Assembly (NCBI GenBank): GCA_947449735.1
Contig: CANFTB010000012.1
Location: 1 to 64,000 of the forward strand
DNA length: 64,000 nucleotides
DNA from: Chthoniobacteraceae bacterium
Lineage (GTDB): Bacteria; Verrucomicrobiota; Verrucomicrobiia; Chthoniobacterales; Chthoniobacteraceae
Reading direction: 5' to 3'
Positions 1 through 8,492 of this stretch are shown here, in pieces; position 1 is the stretch's first letter; each line of letters starts with the position of its first letter. Both the position numbers and the translations under genes were made by a program. Below the pieces are notes generated by a model. It worked only from the letters and a program-made list of their open reading frames with translations. It made no database searches and was not told the DNA's origin.

Positions 1-189
1 CCTTGGGTGCGTCGGCCTTGGGTGCGTCGGCCTTGGGTGCGTCGGCCTTGGGTGCGTCGGCCTTGGGTGCGTCGGCCTTGGGTGCGTCGGCCTTGGGAGC
101 TTCAGCCTTGGGTGCTTCAACCTTGGGTGCTTCAACCTTGGGTGCTTCAACCTTGGGTGCTTCAGCCGCATCGGCCTTGGGAGCGTCAG
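1..189. repeat. 15-bp tandem repeat coding a (A-D/E-A-P-K)n tail
   Basis: Six perfect copies of ccttgggtgcgtcgg fill 1-90. Five variants follow at 91-165 (gagcttcag, gtgcttcaa and gtgcttcag endings), then a 9-bp interruption at 166-174 and one more unit at 175-189. On the minus strand in the frame of the DUF4340 gene each unit reads Ala-Asp-Ala-Pro-Lys or Ala/Val-Glu-Ala-Pro-Lys. The array continues beyond position 1. The perfect copies are at the window-edge side and the diverged copies towards the folded domain, which suggests recent expansion towards the C-terminus. Confidence 0.95.
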
Positions 190-1297
190 CAGGCTTGTCG
201 GCGAGCAGAGCGGAACGCTCTTTCAACAAAGCTTCCACCCGGAACTTGGACACCAGGAATCCCCTGCCCTCCAGCTTTTTCTCCTTGGCCAGCTTCTCCG
301 CAAGCTGCGTCTGCTTCTTAGTAAACTCCTCGTCCAGACGGGTCTTGTCCTCAGGCTTTTCGTCGGCGCCGGCAGTGCGCTCTTTCGCAAACACACCCGC
401 CACCTGCACGAACACCGGCACATTCTCTCCCTGCTCCTTGCCCAGTTGAAGATCGTACGTGAACCCGTCGAACGTGGACACCGTTGCGGTGACCGCCGGC
501 TCAGACTTTGCATCGGGAGCGAGCACGTCTGAAATCGTCGCCGCACTCAGAATGTTAGCCAGAGACGAAACCTTGGAAGCGTCCACCTTCTCCTCCGCCT
601 TCGAATCTGCCAGCTGCCATTCAGCGGTAGCGGACTCTCGGTTCAAAGACCAGTTCTGCGCGCCCTTGACCGACACAGCCTTCACGCCCTCAACGTTGAT
701 GAAGTCCGTCGCCACCCAGCGGGTCGGCGTTGGATCAATTTCATCCAGCGTCTCGGAAACGAGCGACACCTTCGGAGTGGCTCCCGACTTCAAATAGCGC
801 CCGGCGGGAAAGCCCTCGGAGGCGCCGCCGAATCCCATGTCGGGACCGTCGGACTTCCTAATGTGCTTCTTGCCCAGCAAGAGTGAGGCGATCTCTTTTC
901 CGTCGGCGGCGATAAACTGAACCAAGGTTCCCGAGTTTTCCCCTTTACCCGGCTCAATGAGCTCGAGTTTGGGAAACTGGGAGGCTCCGACCTTCACCTC
1001 CTGGACCGTCTTCAGGTCCCAGAGTTTGCGCAGCATGGAACTCACCTGCTCAAAATTGGCGGGATAGTTCGCGCGCTCCTGAACGGTCCAAAGGTCGTCC
1101 TTTTTGACCAGATTCAATTCCGCCGCCGCCGTCTTGATTGTCAGGCGGGCGACGTCGTTGATCGGGAACTCAAGAACCTTGAGGCCGGTGCGGCTGGTTT
1201 CCGACCAGGCGGCCTGGTCTGTTTTGGAACGGTTCAACCAGGCAACGCCCAGGGCGATGCCCAGGACTAGAAGTAGGGCGAGTTGTTTTCCTTTCAT
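1..1297 (-). CDS. DUF4340 domain protein of Gld-type ABC operon (3' end outside window)
   Basis: Translation from the ATG at 1297 opens with MKGKQLALLLVLGIALGVAW, a signal anchor or single TM segment. About 350 residues follow that match the DUF4340 pattern seen beside GldG proteins: repeated units with LxxVxE-type strands, for example around residues 45-130. The reading frame is open for all 432 codons down to the window edge. From about residue 365 it becomes an Ala/Asp/Glu/Pro/Lys tail coded by a 15-bp repeat, and it leaves the window inside that tail. It starts 12 bp after the GldG-like gene stops, on the same strand, so it is the fourth gene of that operon. Role unknown; probably a periplasm-facing partner of the ABC complex. 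The family call is from memory of the sequence pattern. Confidence 0.8.
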   Translation of the reverse strand, partial: MKGKQLALLLVLGIALGVAWLNRSKTDQAAWSETSRTGLKVLEFPINDVARLTIKTAAAELNLVKKDDLWTVQERANYPANFEQVSSMLRKLWDLKTVQEVKVGASQFPKLELIEPGKGENSGTLVQFIAADGKEIASLLLGKKHIRKSDGPDMGFGGASEGFPAGRYLKSGATPKVSLVSETLDEIDPTPTRWVATDFINVEGVKAVSVKGAQNWSLNRESATAEWQLADSKAEEKVDASKVSSLANILSAATISDVLAPDAKSEPAVTATVSTFDGFTYDLQLGKEQGENVPVFVQVAGVFAKERTAGADEKPEDKTRLDEEFTKKQTQLAEKLAKEKKLEGRGFLVSKFRVEALLKERSALLADKPADAPKADAAEAPKVEAPKVEAPKVEAPKAEAPKADAPKADAPKADAPKADAPKADAPKADAPK

Positions 1298-1309
1298 GGT
1301 CGTATCGAA

Positions 1310-3217
1310 TTAACGGGCTGCGCGGCGCTTGAGCCGCAATACGGCGAGTGCGATCCCGGTGACAGCAACGATCAACGGCATAAGGGCGATGTTGATCCAC
1401 TTGATACCGTTCTCGAGCGAATCGATCCCAACGCGCAACTTCTTGCGCTCCTCCTTGAGCTGGAGCTTCACCTCGCGCTCCTTGTTCCGGAAGTTGTTGA
1501 TCTCGTTCTGCTGCTCGGGAGAGAGGATGAAGCGTTGTCCGCCCTTTTCCCCCTTGTCGCCTTTCGCGCGCTGGAGTTCGTTCAGCTTGTTCTGCGCCTC
1601 GGAGAGACTGGACTCCAGACTCCGGATCTTGTTCTGGAAGGCAGCTTCGGCCTTGGCCTGCATCTGCTTCACAACGGTGAACTGACGCTCGCGCGAAGCC
1701 CGGCTGCGCACCGCAACCAGATTGCTGTCGCCGGCCATCTGTTCGATGGCGCCTTGGGCGAAGGCTAGGTTTCCGTTGGCAGGCATCACCATGCGCTGAC
1801 CGCCACCGAACGGATTCATCATCTCCTGTACGGCAATCTGGTCCTGAACGAAGTCGGAGTCGCCGATCAGCAACACCGATGTCTCCTCCTTGGACTCCTT
1901 GAGTCCCTCGGCGGCGGGCTTTTCATCCTTCTTCTCATCAGGTCCGCCGGGCGCCGCCTTCGGCTTGCCGTCGGGGAAGGCCGTCTTGAACTTGCCAGTC
2001 AGACGCAGGGCGATCGGATGCTCGGTATTTGACGGGGTGAAATCTTTGATGATCTTTTCACCACCAAACTGTGCGTTCATCGGGTCGATCAACTGCGAGT
2101 TCTTGGAAGAATGCAGCAGCACCGTCTGCTTCAACCCCTCCACCGGCGTCCCCGAGAACACCCCGGCGAAGGCGAGGAACAGGTTGTTGGCGTCGGCGCT
2201 GACAATATCGTCGCGATTACTGGCCTTCTCGTTCAAAGCAAGAACGGCCGGCTGGCGGCCCTCGCGGGTGCGTCCGACGAAGTCGAGGTCGGCCACGACC
2301 TTGGAACTGTCGAAGGTGATGCCCCAGGCGCTCATGAGTTTGTCGATGGAGGAGCGACTGCCCATGCTCATGCCCATCGGGTTGCCGGCGGAACTGCGGT
2401 CCAGAACCCCCTGCGGGTCGAGGAACGCGATCAGCTTGCCGCCGCGGAGCACGAACTGGTCGACCGCGTACTGCGAAACCTCCGAAATCCCCTTGGGATG
2501 CAGGAGGACGAGGACCTTCACGTCCGCCGGGATTTCCTCGGCGGCGATAGGCACATCCTTCACGGTGAAATCACGCTTCAGCTCGCTGATCAGCACCCAG
2601 GGCTGCTGGCCGGACTGCCCCATGCGCATCATCATCGGGTTCATCGGCTGCCCGCCGTACGGCAGGGGGCTCATCACACCGATGACGGGTTTCTCATTGG
2701 ATCCCACGCGGGAAATCGCACGGGCAATGTCGTACTCCAGCAACCGCTCGCGGTCAGGCGAGAGAAACGGAAGCGCCTGCTTCTGGTCGAGCATGCTGAT
2801 GCTCACGCCAAGATAGAAGGGCTCGCCGTCCATCCGCGCCTGTCCCTCGATTCCGTCCAAGCGCGCCGAATCCTCGGCCTCCGAGTCGGGCACTGGATCG
2901 AGTTTTTGAATCTCGATCTGGCCCTTGGAGGCCTGGCGGAACTCGCCGAGCAGGTCTTCCACGCGCTGGGCGTAGGCCTTCAGCATCACCGGCATGCGAG
3001 TGTCGCCGCGGGTGCAGTAGAAGCGCACCTGAATCGGTGTGTCCAGTTTGGAGAGGATCGCACGCGTACCCGCTGAAAGCGTGTAGGCATGCTCCGCGGT
3101 GAGGTCGACGCGCGTCTTCACGCCGGAGGCGAGCGCATTGACGATCACGATGATCACAAACATCGCCACCACTCCGAGTGACGAATAAAGCCAGGTTTCT
3201 AGACCTTTGTTTTTCAT
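1310..3217 (-). CDS. GldG-like ABC-type auxiliary protein
   Basis: A 635-residue protein related to GldG (ABC_transp_aux family), the extracytoplasmic component that accompanies GldA/GldF-type ABC transporters. Visible layout: a TM segment at about residues 13-33; a large soluble domain beginning with the family-typical LTAEHAYTLS and LDTPIQVRFY stretches; a region rich in Lys/Gln/Glu (about 520-600) that reads as coiled coil; and a C-terminal TM at about 607-626 followed by basic residues. The middle contains the 'ADVKVLVLLHPKGISE' type segment found in GldG. It lies 33 bp downstream of the permease and 12 bp upstream of the DUF4340 gene. The name refers to the family; outside Bacteroidetes these operons are not shown to drive gliding. 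Confidence 0.88.
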   Translation of the reverse strand: MKNKGLETWLYSSLGVVAMFVIIVIVNALASGVKTRVDLTAEHAYTLSAGTRAILSKLDTPIQVRFYCTRGDTRMPVMLKAYAQRVEDLLGEFRQASKGQIEIQKLDPVPDSEAEDSARLDGIEGQARMDGEPFYLGVSISMLDQKQALPFLSPDRERLLEYDIARAISRVGSNEKPVIGVMSPLPYGGQPMNPMMMRMGQSGQQPWVLISELKRDFTVKDVPIAAEEIPADVKVLVLLHPKGISEVSQYAVDQFVLRGGKLIAFLDPQGVLDRSSAGNPMGMSMGSRSSIDKLMSAWGITFDSSKVVADLDFVGRTREGRQPAVLALNEKASNRDDIVSADANNLFLAFAGVFSGTPVEGLKQTVLLHSSKNSQLIDPMNAQFGGEKIIKDFTPSNTEHPIALRLTGKFKTAFPDGKPKAAPGGPDEKKDEKPAAEGLKESKEETSVLLIGDSDFVQDQIAVQEMMNPFGGGQRMVMPANGNLAFAQGAIEQMAGDSNLVAVRSRASRERQFTVVKQMQAKAEAAFQNKIRSLESSLSEAQNKLNELQRAKGDKGEKGGQRFILSPEQQNEINNFRNKEREVKLQLKEERKKLRVGIDSLENGIKWINIALMPLIVAVTGIALAVLRLKRRAAR

Positions 3218-3250
3218 GTTTGAAAAATGGGTTGTTTACCTTAGAGAGAA

Positions 3251-3985
3251 TCAGCCGGCGCGGTGCGTGCGCACGATGACTCCGGTGGTGAATAGTGAGA
3301 AGACCATGACGGAGAGGAAGTAGAGGATGTCCCGGGAATCGAGAACCCCCTTCTGAATGCTCTCAAAGTGCGTCATCACGCTGAAGGACGCGATCGCGTC
3401 CACGAGCGCCGGGCTGGCCCAGTGCACGAGCATGTTCGTGACGGGCGGGTATCCCGCAAGAATCAAGAACAGCGAGAGGACGACCGACACGATGAACGCG
3501 ACAACCTGGTTGCGGGTCATCGCGGAAGTCATCGCCGTGATTGACAGGTAGGCGCCGCCCATCAGGAGGCTCCCGAGGTAACCGGCGAGGATGACGCCGT
3601 TGTCGGGATTGCCGAGGTAGTTTACCGTCAGCCACATCGGGAAGGTCAGGCCGAGGGCCAGCCCGACGACCGCCCAGGCGGCCAGGAACTTTCCAAGAAT
3701 GGCCTGCCACGGGGTGACGGGCATCGTGAGCAGAAGTTCTAGCGTGCCGAGGCGGCGCTCCTCGCTCCACATCCGCATGCCGACCGCTGGCACCAGGAAC
3801 AGGTAGAGCCACGGATGCCAGGCAAAGAAGGCTTCCAGGCTGGCCTGTCCCCTCTCGAAGAATCCGGCCACCATGAAGCTGAAGAAGCCGGAAAGCATCA
3901 GGAAGATGACGATGAAAACAAAGGCCACGGGCGAGGCGAAGTAGCCCGTGAGTTCGCGTTTGGCGATGGTGATAACAGGTTTCAT
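3251..3985 (-). CDS. ABC-2 type permease, GldF-like
   Basis: A 244-residue integral membrane protein with about six TM segments. It begins MKPVITIAKRELTGYFASP, the usual start of ABC-2 permeases that accompany GldA-type ATPases. The segment MRMWSEERRLGTLELLLTMP (about residues 70-90) is the typical ABC-2 coupling region with the (E)ERRxGTLELL motif. Its ATG overlaps the TGA of the upstream ATPase gene in an ATGA arrangement, which indicates translational coupling. It is the membrane channel part of the transporter; the cargo is unknown. Confidence 0.9.
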   Translation of the reverse strand: MKPVITIAKRELTGYFASPVAFVFIVIFLMLSGFFSFMVAGFFERGQASLEAFFAWHPWLYLFLVPAVGMRMWSEERRLGTLELLLTMPVTPWQAILGKFLAAWAVVGLALGLTFPMWLTVNYLGNPDNGVILAGYLGSLLMGGAYLSITAMTSAMTRNQVVAFIVSVVLSLFLILAGYPPVTNMLVHWASPALVDAIASFSVMTHFESIQKGVLDSRDILYFLSVMVFSLFTTGVIVRTHRAG

Positions 3986-4947
3986 TTAGACTCCTTTCCA
4001 GAGGATTTGGTGTCGGGAAGCGTGATATTGCGGAAGACCTCGTCGAGGCGTCCTTCTTCAGTGTGCAGTTCCAGGAGCGACCACTGCTCCTTGCCGGCGA
4101 GATCCGAGATCGCACGCGCAAGGTCGTCGCTGGCTGTCTGTTTGCGAGGAAAGGCGCGGACTGCCGCGGGGGATTCGTTCAGGACAACCGTGTGGTCAAC
4201 GCCGCTGAGGGCGTCCAGTTTGGAGGCCACCGCCTTGGCGCTTCCGGAAGCGAGGCGCACGGTGATCGCGCCGGCCTGGTTGGAGCGGCGCTTCAATTCA
4301 GCCGGTGTGCCGTTGGCAACGATCGTGCCGCGGTCGATGATGATCGCCCGAGAGCACACGGCCTCGACCTCTTCAAGAATGTGGGTCGAAAAAATGATGG
4401 CCTTCTTTTCGCCCATGCGCCGGATGAGCGTGCGGACCTCGTGCTTCTGGTTGGGGTCCAAGCCGTCGGTGGGTTCGTCCAGGATGAGCACCTCGGGGTC
4501 GTGAATGATGGACTGCGCGAAACAGGTGCGGTGCCTGTAGCCCTTGGAGAGCGTTTCGACGCTCTGATGGAGCACGTTCTCCAGGAAACACATCTCCACG
4601 GCGCGGTCGACGGCCTTGCGCTGGGCGACGCCGGACAGGCCGCGTAGTTCGGCCGTGAACGACAAAAACCCGAGAACCGTCATATCGGCGTACGAGGGCG
4701 CGTTCTCAGGAAGGTAACCGATGAGACGTTTGGCCTCGATCGGGTTGTCGACGATGTTGAAGCCGCCGATGATCGCCTCGCCCGCCGTGGGCGGGATGAA
4801 GCCGGTGATCATCCGCATAGTGGTGCTCTTCCCTGCGCCGTTCGGCCCAAGAAAGCCCAACACCTCGCCTTTCTCGACCTTGAAGGAGACGCCGCTGACG
4901 GCGACCTTCGGGCCGAACGTTTTTTTCAAGTTTTGGACTTGGATCAT
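3982..4947 (-). CDS. ABC transporter ATP-binding protein, GldA-like
   Basis: First gene of the minus-strand Gld-type operon, 321 residues from the ATG at 4947; a TTG four codons upstream is the alternative start. Walker A is GPNGAGKST (about residue 35). The signature motif is the LSKGYRHR variant typical of GldA/CcmA-type ATPases rather than LSGGQ. Walker B is VLILDEPTDGLDP, followed by the FSTHILEEVEAVCSR H-loop. An extension of about 100 residues follows the nucleotide-binding domain, as in drug and gliding exporters. It powers the permease encoded next (4-bp overlap). The 200 bp upstream (4960-5164) hold several C-rich runs but no promoter I would assign. Confidence 0.93.
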   Translation of the reverse strand: MIQVQNLKKTFGPKVAVSGVSFKVEKGEVLGFLGPNGAGKSTTMRMITGFIPPTAGEAIIGGFNIVDNPIEAKRLIGYLPENAPSYADMTVLGFLSFTAELRGLSGVAQRKAVDRAVEMCFLENVLHQSVETLSKGYRHRTCFAQSIIHDPEVLILDEPTDGLDPNQKHEVRTLIRRMGEKKAIIFSTHILEEVEAVCSRAIIIDRGTIVANGTPAELKRRSNQAGAITVRLASGSAKAVASKLDALSGVDHTVVLNESPAAVRAFPRKQTASDDLARAISDLAGKEQWSLLELHTEEGRLDEVFRNITLPDTKSSGKESK

Positions 4948-5164
4948 GGATAGGGTCAAAGGTTCCGCAGCTAAACCTAGCGCGGTGGGAAGCAGACAAC
5001 CTTCCCCCCGGATATGTTCGAAGAAAATTTTCCCCCCTGCCTAGCGAGGGCTGAACTTACAGAGTAAAAGCAAAACGTTAAGCGAACTTAAGCTCACATT
5101 TAGCTCAGGCACACACTCCCCCCTTTGGACCCCGCCGCCCAAATTTGAAAACACCCCCCTGCCC

Positions 5165-7183
5165 CTACATGAATCCGCCGGAGATCTTCCATTCCTCAAG
5201 GAGATGCTCCGGGATGGCTTCCAAAAAGGGGGAGATGCGCTGCACTGCGTCGCCCGCACCAGCGCTGCGTTTGATGAAGGGCCAGCAGAGGTACAGGTCG
5301 TCCTCCGCGCGCGTCACGGCGACGTAGAAGAGGCGGCGCTCCTCCTCCAGCGCGTCGGCGCTCGCCAGGGAACGTTGCGAGGGAAACATGCCCTCGGTCA
5401 GCCAGATGACAAAAACAGCCTTCCATTCAAGGCCCTTGGCCTGGTGCACCGAGGAGAGCGTCAGGCTTTCGCCGGAAGAATCGCGCACCACCGGGGACTG
5501 GTCGGCGCCCCCCATCAGCGCGAGTTGGTCCAAAAACTCCTCGGCGTTCTCGTACTGCGAGGCGAACGAGGCGAGCGTGTTCAAATCCTCGCGCCGGACA
5601 TCGTAGTCGGGAAACTTCGTCCGGGCGAAATCATCGTAAACCGCCTCGCGCACCGAACGGAGCATGTGCACGGGGGAGACGGGGACTCCGCCCGGGGCGA
5701 TCTCCTCCAGAGTGTGGCCGAGCTGGCGCCATGCGGCCGCCGAGCGGGCCGGAACCTTCTGGCCCTCAAATGCCTGGGAAAAGGAAAACCCTGAGCCGCC
5801 GGACTGCCGCTCCTGAACAAGTTCGCGTCCGAGCGGTTCCACCGCCTTCCAGAGGCCCTGCGCCGAACGGTCGCCGATCCCGGGCAGGAGACGCACCATG
5901 CGCTTGAAGGCCACCTCGTCCGAGGGGTTGACCACGAACTTTAAAAACGCACCGACATCCTTCACGTGCGCCTGTTCGAAGAAACGCAGGCCGCTCGTGA
6001 TTTGAAACGGAACACCGGCCCGGGTGAGCTCCATCTGAAGCTCCATCGAGTGGAAATGCGCGCGGTACAGCACCGCCATCTCGCTCCAGCGCGTTCCCGA
6101 ATCGTTCAGTTCGAGAAGACGCGAAACCACGAAGCGCGCCTGCTGTCCGCCGGTCTGCGCCGGAATGATCTTGGGCAGTTCGCCGGAGGTGCGCGCAGCA
6201 ACGAGCTCCTTGCGCAAAGGCGTCTGCATTCCGTCGATCGCGGAGTTTGCGAGTTCGAGGATCTCGGGCGTGCTGCGGTAGTTGACCTCCACCTTGTAGA
6301 TCTGCGCGCCGGGATAACGCTGCCCGAAGCTCAAGATGTTGCGGTAATCGGCGCCGCGCCACGAGTAGATGGCCTGTGCGTCGTCGCCGACAGCCATGAG
6401 GTTGCGGTGCTTTGCGGAAAGCAGGTCGATGAACCGCGACTGCAAAGGGTTCGTGTCCTGATACTCGTCCACCAGCACGAACTGGAAGCGGCTCTGAAAA
6501 ATCTCCGCGATCTGCGGGTGCTCCTCGAGCAGACGGACGGTGCCCGAGAGCAGGTCGTCGAAGTCCAGCGCGTTGGCGGCGATCTTCCGCTTGCGGTACT
6601 GCTCGCCCGCAAGGCGGATCATCTCCTCCCATTCTTCGAGATGGGGAAACCGCTCGGGCAAGACTTCGGGCACGCTGCGTCCCACGTTCACGCAGTAGCT
6701 GAGCACCTCGCCCACGACCGAGGGCTTGACGGGAAGCTCGGACACCTTGCCCCCGCGCATCTCCAATATCGCGCCCTGCAGCAATTCGTCGGCGTCCTCG
6801 CGGTCCATCACAGTGAACCCCTGCTGGTAGCCCGCCTCCTGCGGATACCTGCGCAGAATGCGGTTGCCGATGGAGTGAAAGGTTCCGCCCCAGAGTTCGC
6901 TCAGGTCGTGCGGAACAAGACCGGCGACGCGCTCCAACATTTCGCGGGCCGCCTTGTTGGTGAAAGTGAGCAGGAGGATGTTCCCCGGCTGGACCCCGTT
7001 TTCGAGAAGGTACGCCACGCGGTAGGTGAGGGTCCGCGTCTTGCCTGAGCCCGCGCCAGCAAGCACAAGTGCGGGGCCCGGCGGGCACGTGACAGCGGCG
7101 AGCTGCTGCGGGTTGAGTTCGTCCGCGAACGCGATGCGCGGCATCTGCGTTGCGGAGGGCCGGATGACATATTCGCGCGCCAT
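5165..7183 (-). CDS. UvrD/PcrA-like superfamily I DNA helicase
   Basis: A 672-residue 3'-5' DNA helicase of the UvrD/Rep/PcrA group. The Q-motif region LNPQQLAAV is followed by Walker A (AGAGSGKTRTL, about residues 41-51), motif II VLVDEYQDTNPLQ, motif III GDDAQAIYSWRGA, and the C-terminal motifs LSSVHQAKGLEWK and FYVAVTRAEDDLYL. Length is near the family norm of 650-730. Predicted to unwind DNA during nucleotide excision or recombinational repair in the cytoplasm. It lies 3 bp upstream of the DUF1080 gene on the same strand, though the two functions have no evident link. Confidence 0.95.
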   Translation of the reverse strand: MAREYVIRPSATQMPRIAFADELNPQQLAAVTCPPGPALVLAGAGSGKTRTLTYRVAYLLENGVQPGNILLLTFTNKAAREMLERVAGLVPHDLSELWGGTFHSIGNRILRRYPQEAGYQQGFTVMDREDADELLQGAILEMRGGKVSELPVKPSVVGEVLSYCVNVGRSVPEVLPERFPHLEEWEEMIRLAGEQYRKRKIAANALDFDDLLSGTVRLLEEHPQIAEIFQSRFQFVLVDEYQDTNPLQSRFIDLLSAKHRNLMAVGDDAQAIYSWRGADYRNILSFGQRYPGAQIYKVEVNYRSTPEILELANSAIDGMQTPLRKELVAARTSGELPKIIPAQTGGQQARFVVSRLLELNDSGTRWSEMAVLYRAHFHSMELQMELTRAGVPFQITSGLRFFEQAHVKDVGAFLKFVVNPSDEVAFKRMVRLLPGIGDRSAQGLWKAVEPLGRELVQERQSGGSGFSFSQAFEGQKVPARSAAAWRQLGHTLEEIAPGGVPVSPVHMLRSVREAVYDDFARTKFPDYDVRREDLNTLASFASQYENAEEFLDQLALMGGADQSPVVRDSSGESLTLSSVHQAKGLEWKAVFVIWLTEGMFPSQRSLASADALEEERRLFYVAVTRAEDDLYLCWPFIKRSAGAGDAVQRISPFLEAIPEHLLEEWKISGGFM

Positions 7184-7186
7184 GCC

Positions 7187-7921
7187 TCAGTTCCCCCCGC
7201 CCTGCGCGAGCCGACGCACGCGCATTCCCTTGTAAGCGGCCGTCGTGCGAAACGACGCGATACCGATGGGAGCGGAAAGGTCGATTTCGCCCGGGCGCAG
7301 GCTGAGGTCCTTGCCCCTGGTGTCGAGGTCAACGACGCGCTCGTCGTCGATCCATGCTTGGATGCGGTTCTCCTCCACGCGGAGGCGCACCCGGTACCAG
7401 CGGTCGTCCTTAAAAAAGCGAGTGCTCGTCGTCTCGTTCATCGAGGCGTCTTTTTTGTCCACGCTGGAAATGCCAACAGTGGAACCGCTCCAGCCTCCAA
7501 TGATGAAGCTCAGAAACTTGTCGCGCACCGGAAACGTGATTCCGCAGAAAAAGTCGAGACCCGAGCGCCGCTGGGCTTCGAGTTCAAACTCGTAGGACAT
7601 CTTTGGGAAATCGGCGGTGCAGTTCACCCCGCTCAACTCCTCGCCCTGGTCGACCACGAGAGCGCCCTTGTCCACCTCGGCGCCGCCGCCGCCCCCGAAG
7701 GCAGTGCTTTTCCAGCCGGTCATCGTCGACCCGTCGAAAAGTGCCACCCAATTCTCGGCGACGGGCTTTGTCGCCCCGTTCACTGCGACCTCGGACTGCG
7801 ACGCCGGAGCGCCCTTTGGCGGGGAATCTGCAAACGCGCTCGGGGTTAAAACGCCCAGACACCATGCCGAGAACGGAAGAAGAAACTGGAGGGTGGTAGT
7901 TCTCACCCCTTCTCCATCCAC
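7187..7921 (-). CDS. secreted DUF1080 (3-keto-disaccharide hydrolase-like) protein
   Basis: A 244-residue exported protein. A hydrophobic signal sequence (about residues 12-30) ends near SAFADS. The body begins with the DUF1080 hallmark 'WVALFDGSTMTGWK' and continues with the concanavalin-like pattern (FELEAQRRSGLDFFCGITFP, YRVRLRVEENRIQAWID). DUF1080 domains are laminin-G/concanavalin-like folds. Some members hydrolyse 3-keto-glycosides, but many are uncharacterised, and which this is cannot be said. The family is strongly expanded in Planctomycetes and Verrucomicrobia. The start at 7921 is the longest; a GTG at codon 6 is an alternative. Confidence 0.85.
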   Translation of the reverse strand: MDGEGVRTTTLQFLLPFSAWCLGVLTPSAFADSPPKGAPASQSEVAVNGATKPVAENWVALFDGSTMTGWKSTAFGGGGGAEVDKGALVVDQGEELSGVNCTADFPKMSYEFELEAQRRSGLDFFCGITFPVRDKFLSFIIGGWSGSTVGISSVDKKDASMNETTSTRFFKDDRWYRVRLRVEENRIQAWIDDERVVDLDTRGKDLSLRPGEIDLSAPIGIASFRTTAAYKGMRVRRLAQGGGN

Positions 7922-7952
7922 GCTTGGAGGGATTTTCGCCAGCCAAAAACCC

Positions 7953-8414
7953 TCAAAACTTCGCGCCTTTCAACTGGCGGGCCGCCTCGTACATCACGAT
8001 CCCTACCGAAGTGGCCAGATTGAGGCTGCGCGTTTCCGGTTCCATCGGGATGGTCAGGCAGCGTTCCGGGTTGGCTTCCAGAAGAGGGCCCGGAAGCCCG
8101 CGTGTTTCACGACCGAAAACAAGGTAGTCGCCCGGCTGGAAGCGGACATCCCAGTAAGCGGCATTTGTCTTGGTGGTCATGTACCAGAGACGCGCGGAGG
8201 CAGGCAGAGCCTCGGAAAAGGCCGCCCAGTTTGCCCAGCGCCGCACCTGCACTCGCTCCCAGTAGTCGAGGCCCGCCCGTTTGAGCTGTCTGTCGTCGAG
8301 GGAAAATCCGAGGGGCTCGATCAAGTGCAGCACGGAAGCCGTGGCGAGGCAGAGCCGGCCGATATTGCCGGTGTTTGGCGGAATTTCAGGTTCCAAGAGG
8401 ACGATATTGAGCAT
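7953..8414 (-). CDS. trmL: tRNA (cytidine(34)-2'-O)-methyltransferase TrmL
   Basis: A 153-residue SPOUT methyltransferase. The start at 8414 gives MLNIVLLEPEIPPNTGNIGR, matching the family N-terminus; an ATG nine codons upstream is possible but would add residues not found in the family. Further motifs: LIEPLGFSLDDRQLKRAGLDYW, DYLVFGRETRGLP (knot and SAM-binding loop) and the C-terminal IPMEPETRSLNLATSVGIVMYE. It methylates the ribose of C34 or cmnm5U34 in tRNA-Leu isoacceptors. The divergent cyclase gene starts 78 bp away. Confidence 0.95.
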   Translation of the reverse strand: MLNIVLLEPEIPPNTGNIGRLCLATASVLHLIEPLGFSLDDRQLKRAGLDYWERVQVRRWANWAAFSEALPASARLWYMTTKTNAAYWDVRFQPGDYLVFGRETRGLPGPLLEANPERCLTIPMEPETRSLNLATSVGIVMYEAARQLKGAKF

Positions 8415-8492
8415 TCGCTGGACTTTGACAGGGCGGGCCATGATTTGCCAATGCGGAGACGGCCGTGGCGTATTTCCTGCTTCGCATAACCT

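Noticed and set aside
1..189. CRISPR-like array at the window start
   Set aside because: The period is 15 bp with no spacers, and it translates in frame into a regular amino-acid repeat of the DUF4340 protein.
2111..3076. A 321-residue plus-strand open frame inside the GldG-like gene
   Set aside because: No motif, and it lies in the shadow of the GldG-like protein.
4960..5164. A small gene in the C-rich gap upstream of the ABC operon
   Set aside because: Open frames there are short, lack start context and are dominated by poly-C runs; nothing can be supported.
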